Below are positions 58,154 through 64,000 of a stretch of 64,000 nucleotides of DNA, piece after piece. Below the pieces are notes generated by a model. That model saw nothing but the letters and a program-made list of their open reading frames with translations. It was not told the DNA's origin and ran no database searches. The first letter of the stretch is position 1. Each line of letters begins with the position of its first letter. A program made the translations under genes and the position numbers. Source of the stretch: Saussurea involucrata (lineage: Eukaryota; Streptophyta; Magnoliopsida; Asterales; Asteraceae); assembly GCA_033807775.1 (NCBI GenBank), contig CM066321.1:248608422-248672421 (forward strand), read 5' to 3'.

Positions 58154-58990
58154 TAGGGGCCGTTTGGTTCACAGAAAGTGAAGGAATTTGATGGAATTGG
58201 AATCTCAAATTCCTTTGACCAGATTCAATTCCATTGTTTGGTTCAAGGTTTTTAAAGGAATTGGAATCTCAAATTCCAACCAATTCCATCAAATAGCCAT
58301 TTAAACATTCCATCCTAAATACAAAGGATTTCAAAGGAATGGAATTGAGCCGATTTAGCATCTGTCTCTCGCTTTCTTCTCCAATCTCCATCGCATCTGT
58401 TCTTCTCCATCGCCATCACTGCTGTTCTTCTCCATCGCATCTGCTGGTTAGGGTTTAGGTAATGCTTTCGATTTATGCTTTGGATTACCATCTGATTTCG
58501 ATTTAGCATATGATTTCGATTTTGCATCTGAGTTCCATTTTAGCATCTAATTTCGATTTTAGCATCTGATTTCGATTTTTGCATCTAATTTCGATTTTAG
58601 CATCTGAGTTCCATTTTGCATCTGAGTTCCATTTCGCATCTGATTTAGCATCTGCAACTGATTTCGATTTATAATGGTTCGATTTTGCAACTGATTTCGA
58701 ATCTTGTTATCATCTGCTTTCGATTTATGGAATTTACAATCTGTTTTTGATTTATGGAATTAACAATCTGATTGGTATTTTGGTCATTTACCCAAATTTC
58801 ATTCAAATTCCAAAACTACATTATGTGAACCAAACAGACAGATTTCAATTCTTTTAACAGATTTCATTCCAATTCTGTCAACCAAACAGCTGGTCAAACC
58901 TGACAACATTCCAATCCAATTCCTTCAAAGTCAAATTCCTTTGACAGATTCCATTCCATTCAAAAACATTCTGCGAACCAAACGCCCCCT
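58154..58990. mobile_element. hAT-like non-autonomous element with minisatellite interior
   Basis: Left end TAGGGGCCGTTTGGTTCAC; on the other strand the right end is TAAGGGGGCGTTTGGTTCGC. Sub-terminal blocks GGAATTTGATGGAATTGGAA and their complements recur on both sides. Positions 58485-58690 hold about ten imperfect copies of a roughly 20-bp unit with GCATCTGATTTCGATTT. Flanks TTTACAT and TTACAAAA give only a weak target duplication. Confidence 0.65.
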
Positions 58991-59461
58991 TACAAAATTG
59001 AGTAAATTATATTTTTGGTCCATGTGTTTTTATCAAAAATAATAGATTGGGCCGTAAAGTGAAATAAGTATGGAAAAGTCTCTGTAATATGCCTTTTATG
59101 AGGGATTTGGTCCCTTACCTTAACTTTGTGAGAGAGAAAAATGTTAACTCGTGGATGTTTTGGTTTAAGACTTTAAATATAATACACACACATACCTTGC
59201 TATATCCCGACTATCGTGCTCCATCGACAATGTTCCCCCACAACTCTCACCACTGACTCACATCACACTACACAAAACCAAACATCTCCAATGAAGCCAC
59301 TATTCCCCACTATTTAAAATATGAGTCACTTGGTATGAGTATGCGAACAACCATATATAAAAGAAGTACGATCGGGGGCATGAAGTACTTGGTTGAAGAA
59401 AAAGGTTGTTAGAAAATTTAATAGGGTAATGATTTGAGGTGATATAGGTTGTAAATGTCGA
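58991..59461. other. Intergenic, nothing assigned
   Basis: AT-rich with no ORF of note and no recognisable repeat end. Confidence 0.5.
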
Positions 59462-59728
59462 TTGCTAAGGTCTAGAAATATGACATCAAAAGGTGAAACA
59501 ATGAAGTATGGAAGAGGCTCCATTCCTACCATTGAAATTGATTACTATAAGGGTGTTAAATATGGAAGAGGCTCCACTCCTACCATTAAAGTGCATCAAG
59601 GAGGTAAGTATTATAGTATTAATGTTTCTGTGATGGATGTAGATAGGGAAGAGGCTACTAGATATGTGGAAAAGATTATTGAGTGTTTTAAAGATCAAAG
59701 TCTAATGAAGCAAAGGATTTTGTGTTAG
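59462..59728 (+). CDS. Small hypothetical ORF, 88 codons, doubtful
   Basis: Reads from a nominal start MLRSRNMTSKGETM with two copies of a block KYGRGSIPTI/KYGRGSTPTI, then YYSINVSVMDVDREEATRYV and VEKIIECFKD. The C-terminal half has amphipathic, protein-like composition. I do not recognise it. No promoter, partner gene or conserved domain is visible. It may be a remnant of a longer gene or element. Confidence 0.25.
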   Translation: MLRSRNMTSKGETMKYGRGSIPTIEIDYYKGVKYGRGSTPTIKVHQGGKYYSINVSVMDVDREEATRYVEKIIECFKDQSLMKQRILC

Positions 59729-60133
59729 ATTAGTGAAAAACCAAACCGTAAACTATTGTGGGTTTTAAATAGAGAGAATAAATGTAAGGGCTCTGCTTCT
59801 ATTTTAAATATTGTCTTTGGCTTAATTTATGCATTCGAATGCCTTTGCTTCTGGTTGATTGATGGGTGTTGAAGACAATATTATTGTTGGATTTTGCAGA
59901 AGTCGTCACCCAAAATCAGAAGTTGAAAAGATGAAACAATGAAGTTGAAGATGCAAACACTGAAGAACATCCATGTTGAATATCAGTCATGTCTTGGTAA
60001 CTCTGAAGACCAAGAGGCATCAGATGCTAAGGCCGAACAAAGTGAAACTAACACTGAATTGAAGATGACTACCGCTAAAGATGCTCATCTGCCAGACTGC
60101 CACAAGGGCTTTTGACAAAATGGCCAACCAGAT
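59729..60133. other. Intergenic, nothing assigned
   Basis: Contains GAAGTTGAAGATG and TGAAGACCAAGAGG-type sequence that may be decayed retroelement DNA. No domain could be read. Confidence 0.4.
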
Positions 60134-62465
60134 TGTAATACCTCGAAATTTTTATAACTATTTTATAGTTATTTTGGAAAAATGTTAAACAATGGAAAGG
60201 TATTATTTTAACCGGAATGTTGAAATTGTTGAAAATGTAATTGACCCAAAGTTTAAGCCAATTGTGGATTTATGAAACTTGGAGGTTGATTTGATCTTTT
60301 GTTGAAAAATTGAGGTTTAAATGGATGGAGTCGGCTGAATTGAGATTATCTCAGTTGCTTTTGGTTTTGAAGTCGGTCTAAAGAAGCAGAAGAAATCAAG
60401 GTTTTGAACTCTTAAACGGTAATAAATTGAGGATCCTTTACAATTCCAATTTATTAAAATTGTTAGAATGAGTAAAGTTTGGCTTCTGATTAGGTTTTGA
60501 ATCAGTGAGAATCAAGTTTGAATTTGGAGAACTGGATCGAAGTGTTTTGCAGAATTGTATTTGAGTTCTGATTTCTAAGGTGAGTTCATCTACCCTATTT
60601 TGCTTTAATAAAATATATCAGTGTATTGAAATGGTTTTGTAAGCTTACTGATATTTTTAAGAAGTGGATATTAAAGGGTTGTATGAATTTTAAGCTGAAA
60701 TCAATCGAAACATGTTAGAAATCGATAAAATTCGGAAGTTATCTCTGCGGGGAGATACCGGAATCCGAAAGTTATATCTCCGTGGGGAGATACCGGAATC
60801 CGAAAGCTATATCTCCGGAGGGGGATACCGGAATCCGGAAGTTATATCTCCGTGGGGAGATACCGGAATCCGGAAGTTATATCTTCGGAGGGGGATATCG
60901 GAATCCGGAAATTATATCTCCGTGGGGAGATATACGGAATTTATATCTCCATAGGGAGATATTCGAAAGTTATATCTCCAGAAGGGGATATCCGGATAGT
61001 GTAGCTCCGGGTAAAATTTTAATTAAATGAGATATTATTAGTTTACCGGATAGATTGATCCGGAATAACTTACTGTATGAAGTTTTCATAATTCAGTATT
61101 TTCCGATAATAAAGAGGATCTTAATCATTTAACAGTACGAACACAATTATAACTCGATTGAAAGTATGGGATGAGTTGTTATATGCTTTGAGTTGATACT
61201 CACATATACTAGGAAATGTAATGGATAGGCAAAGTAGAATTGCTATTCATATTGAAATGTAATGAATAGGCAAAGTAGAATTGCTATTCTATTGAAATGT
61301 AATGAATAGGCAAACTTTGAATTGCTATTTATATTGAAATGTAATGAATAGGCAAAGTAGAATTGCTATTCATATTTAAATGTGATGGATAGGCAAAGTA
61401 GAATTGCTATTCATATTGAAATGATGAAATAGACAAGGTATAATTGCTATTCATGTTGATAAGTGGAATAGGCAAAGTAGAATTGTTATTCATATTGAAA
61501 TGATGGAATAAGCAAGGTATAATTGTTATTCATGTTGATAAGTGGAATAGGAAAAGTAGAATTGCTATTCATATTGAAATGATGGAATAGGCAAGGTATA
61601 ATTGCTATTCATGTTGATAAGTGGAATAGGCAAAGTAGAATTGCTATTCATATTGAAATGATGGAATAGGCAAGGTATAATTGCTATTCATGTTGATAAG
61701 TGGAATAGGCAAAGTAGAATTGCTATTCATATTGAAACGTGGAATAGGCAAGGTATAATTGTTATTCGTAATTGAAACGTGAAATAGACAAAGTATAATT
61801 GTTATTTCCGCTTTCTATTGGTAGATTATAAATAGGCAAGATATAACTGCTATTTCTACTTCCACTCCAAGAAATAGGCATGAACTAATTGTAATTTCTT
61901 GGACATGAGCAATGATCTAGAATCTGTGGTGATTCGTAGTGGGCTCTAGAACATGATACTATGACATACTTAGTGTTGTCATATTTATGGAATCAGGTAT
62001 GATTCCCGTCATCAAAAGATGCTATTGGGTACGGTAAGAAAGTTGGGAGCAGGTTAACTTATACGCTATGTTTACAATGTTGGTTTCAAAGCTAATAAAG
62101 AGTTTGATTTGAAAATTTGATGTTCTCACTAGGCGTAAGCCTAATCATTTCAAATTAAATTTTCTTACCAGGTACTAGCACGGGAAGGGATATGAAGGGA
62201 TGAGTGTCGAGGAGTACCAGAGTTATGCTTTTGGAATTGTAATGGAGAACTTAGTGTCATCGGAGATATTTTAGAGATATTATGAACAACCATTATAATC
62301 GGATTTCATTAATTATGGATTAGATTAGCCGGTTGTCATGATAAACTTTTGTAGGTTTGAAACTTGTCACAAATTCTCGAGTGTAAATGAAAGTTTGAAA
62401 TTTGTGATGGTAAATTCTGATAAATTTAAGGTTTAAATTTATTGAGAATTTCAGGGTGTTTCACA
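60134..62465 (+). repeat. Ty3-gypsy-type LTR (2332 bp) with two minisatellites
   Basis: Begins TGTAATACCTCG and ends GGGTGTTTCACA, with TG...CA ends and the TGTAATA start shared by the Tekay-like LTRs here. The flanks CAGAT and GTCTT do not match, so it is not a clean solo LTR. Positions 60735-61010 contain seven or eight copies of a unit around ATCTCCGTGGGGAGATACCG. Positions 61205-61830 contain about 14 copies of a roughly 43-bp unit around GGCAAAGTAGAATTGCTATT. Confidence 0.75.
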
Positions 62466-62859
62466 GTCTTAGCCTCGACATAAGGTATATTTACCTTCAT
62501 TGCATTTCTCGTGCATTAAATGCTTATTTCTAATAGAGATCGAACAAATGCTAAAGGGAACCGCAAAATTCTTGCAAGTTAACTGTTTATATGATAGATA
62601 TTAGTAAAGAGGAAAAAAGATCGAGCTTTAGCCTCCAATGGACAAAAATTCCACAAACTTCCAAAGAAATACTACAAGATGAACAATACGCTTTTGTACT
62701 GCCCATAAGTCTTTCTTTACACACTATCTATTGCAAGAAGGTTGTAAATAGTGATCAAAGTGCATGCATACTTTTGTGTCCTTGGAGAATTTGAATTTTC
62801 AAGTGTTGCTCATCATCTTGCTTACTACATTTGAAGAATAGTCAAAGCCGAACCAATGA
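62466..62859. other. Intergenic, nothing assigned
   Basis: No ORF, repeat end or RNA gene recognised. Confidence 0.5.
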
Positions 62860-64000
62860 TGTAAAGCCCGTATCCCGGTATGTTTATGTATTCATTTATT
62901 TTTAAAATTTTCTTTTCCTCTTCGCGTTGCCGGTTATCGGGTTTAGGCGGCAAAGACCTTTTTTTTTAGAAGGGTATCCCAGACCACATTGGGCCCAGAC
63001 TAATCCCTAGGCAAATCGGGCCTTTGGCCCGGCTGCTAAAGCATGCAGCCCTGAGATTATCCTCAGTGGCCACAAGTGCTGCGTGTGGGGCTCGAACCCG
63101 GGCAAGCGCTATGAACTCCCCAGGCCTTACCACCACGTCACAACCCTTGTGGTTGGGCGGCAAAGACCTTATTTGTTAAAAGTTTGGGGTTTTGGGGCAT
63201 AATGTGAAACTTAGACTACATGGACCATTATTGTAATTCTGCAAACCTTGCATGGAGATCGGCCCATGGACCGACCTCCCTCTCTTCTCTCGTTTTCCCT
63301 TGCGACGCACTCAAGGAGCCCCTAAAAACCAAAAACCCTACTTCGTTTCTCCCTTAAACTGCGGCTGTCGAACACCTCCCTCCCCCTGCTGCCGTCACCG
63401 AGAGTAGAGAGAGAGAGAGTTCGCCGGAGAGAGATTGACGCCGGAGGCTGCTGTCCGCCGGAGCCTGCGTCGCCGGAGAAGTCGAGGAGGACAGCGGTTG
63501 CGCCGTCGTGGGATCTCGCGAGGTAAGGTTTCGTCGTTTATCTCGGCGTTTCTTTTCCTTTGTTTTGTTTTCGTCACCGGCGAGAAATGCCACCGCCGGC
63601 CGGCCGCCGCTGCCGCTGCCGCGCCGCCACTTTGGTGGCTGGGTGTCGGGTGGCAGTGGTGGTGTGAGTCGTTGGTGCATGCGGTAGGGTGATCGAGAGG
63701 GTAGTGGTCTCGTGGTGGTTTGCGGGTTGTTTTATTTCCTCGTCGATGAACCGCCGCCGGCCGCCGCCGGCGACCACCACTGCCGGAGGGCAGAGGGTGG
63801 TGCGTGGCCATGTCTTATTAATAATCACCGTAGAATCCGTTAAGCCTTGACTTAATCGTTTAAGCCGTTTCGTTAAAACCGTCGTTTTTATAATCATCAA
63901 TTCATGTGGAAAATGGTGCAGCCACTGTTTTTGCGACGGCTATAACTTTTCCGCCGTAACTCCGTTTGAGCCGAAACTGGCGCCCACGGTTCAAGTTCGG
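62860..64000 (+). repeat. Probable LTR start of another gypsy element (runs off window)
   Basis: Starts TGTAAAGCCCGTATCCCGG in the style of the other Tekay-like LTRs. It then has a pyrimidine-rich leader with a GAGAGAGAGAG tract, a GC-rich CGCCGG-repeat block (63420-63520) and GCGAGGTAAGG. A genuine host gene's 5' exon is the alternative, since CGCCGG-rich leaders and a GTAAG donor also fit that. The end is outside the window. Confidence 0.45.
62961..63155 (-). mobile_element. tRNA-derived SINE, 195 bp, with 15-bp target duplication
   Basis: The perfect duplication GGCGGCAAAGACCTT lies at 62946-62960 and 63156-63170. On the minus strand the element begins CCAACCACAAGGGTTGTGAC. It has an A-box-like GTGGTGGTAAGG (about 63123-63134) and a B box GGTTCGAGCCC (63088-63098), as in an RNA polymerase III promoter, and ends in an A-rich tail (TTTTTTTT on the plus strand at about 62961-62968). 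It codes for nothing. Confidence 0.93.

Noticed and set aside
60712..61030. Overlapping open frames over the ATCTCCGTGGGGAG repeat
   Set aside because: They are products of a minisatellite within an LTR, open in several frames because the repeat lacks stops.
63085..63140. tRNA gene suggested by the A and B boxes
   Set aside because: No cloverleaf or anticodon arm could be drawn. The 15-bp duplication and A-rich tail show it is a SINE.
63395..63811. Long minus-strand open frames near the right edge
   Set aside because: This is GC-rich CGCCGG-repeat DNA with histidine-, arginine- and proline-biased translation and no domain. It is likely leader or LTR sequence.

Overview
The window reads as nuclear DNA of a flowering plant, a eudicot. 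Evidence is the intron-rich synaptotagmin gene, AT-rich intergenic DNA, and LTR retrotransposons of plant type (Sirevirus, Tekay-like chromovirus, initiator-Met primer sites). The mix of Sirevirus and Tekay families suggests Asteraceae to me, but that is an inference from family resemblance. Only one host gene is convincingly complete; almost everything else is transposon DNA, much of it nested.

Layout. 1-8706: minus-strand Sirevirus-type Ty1-copia element with a downstream envelope-like ORF; its 3' end lies outside the window. 8707-9779: 5' end of another minus-strand LTR element. 9780-12360: (TA)n tracts with embedded inverted-repeat elements and an exon-like decayed stretch. 12540-20710: a decayed Sirevirus remnant split by a plus-strand Ty1-copia element (12988-20423, target duplication CGTTG). 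That element carries a solo LTR inside its RNase H (17125-18399, AAGTT) and a hAT-like MITE inside its 3' LTR (19775-20147, ATCTCATT). 20843-22426: a second solo LTR (CTTAC). 22436-25500: a CACTA end, microsatellites, further (TA)n-flanked elements and a 340-bp inverted repeat. 25625-27590: a minus-strand copia gag fragment with one LTR.

27591-44654: a deep nest. A minus-strand copia element (LTR at 44326-44654, gag, protease and pre-integrase pieces) was split by a gag-only Ty3-gypsy element A (27817-41274) and by a solo LTR (41470-43205). The 3' LTR of A was then split by a near-complete Tekay-like Ty3-gypsy element B (32773-41158). Exact or near-exact 5-bp target duplications and LTR divergence (about 1.2% for A, about 0.9% for B, counted by eye) agree with this order.

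45130-50845: a 13-exon SYT4-like synaptotagmin gene on the plus strand (564 codons) with MITEs in two introns. 51549-53352: a minus-strand PIF/Harbinger transposase gene with one visible frameshift. 53780-54990: a Sirevirus 3' end. 55001-56160: a long-inverted-repeat MULE-like element (9-bp duplication TTACAATTA). 58154-58990: a hAT-like element. 60134-62465: an LTR rich in minisatellites. 62860-64000: the start of another likely LTR, with a tRNA-derived SINE inserted (15-bp duplication).

No rRNA, tRNA gene or CRISPR array was found. The most distinctive signals are a hairpin with compensatory base changes at the 5' ends of two related LTRs, three consecutive hairpins in the A LTRs, a strongly over-represented hexamer (TCAGCG/CGCTGA) throughout the first element, a duplicated primer site in element B, and an apparently non-GT donor site in the SYT4-like gene.
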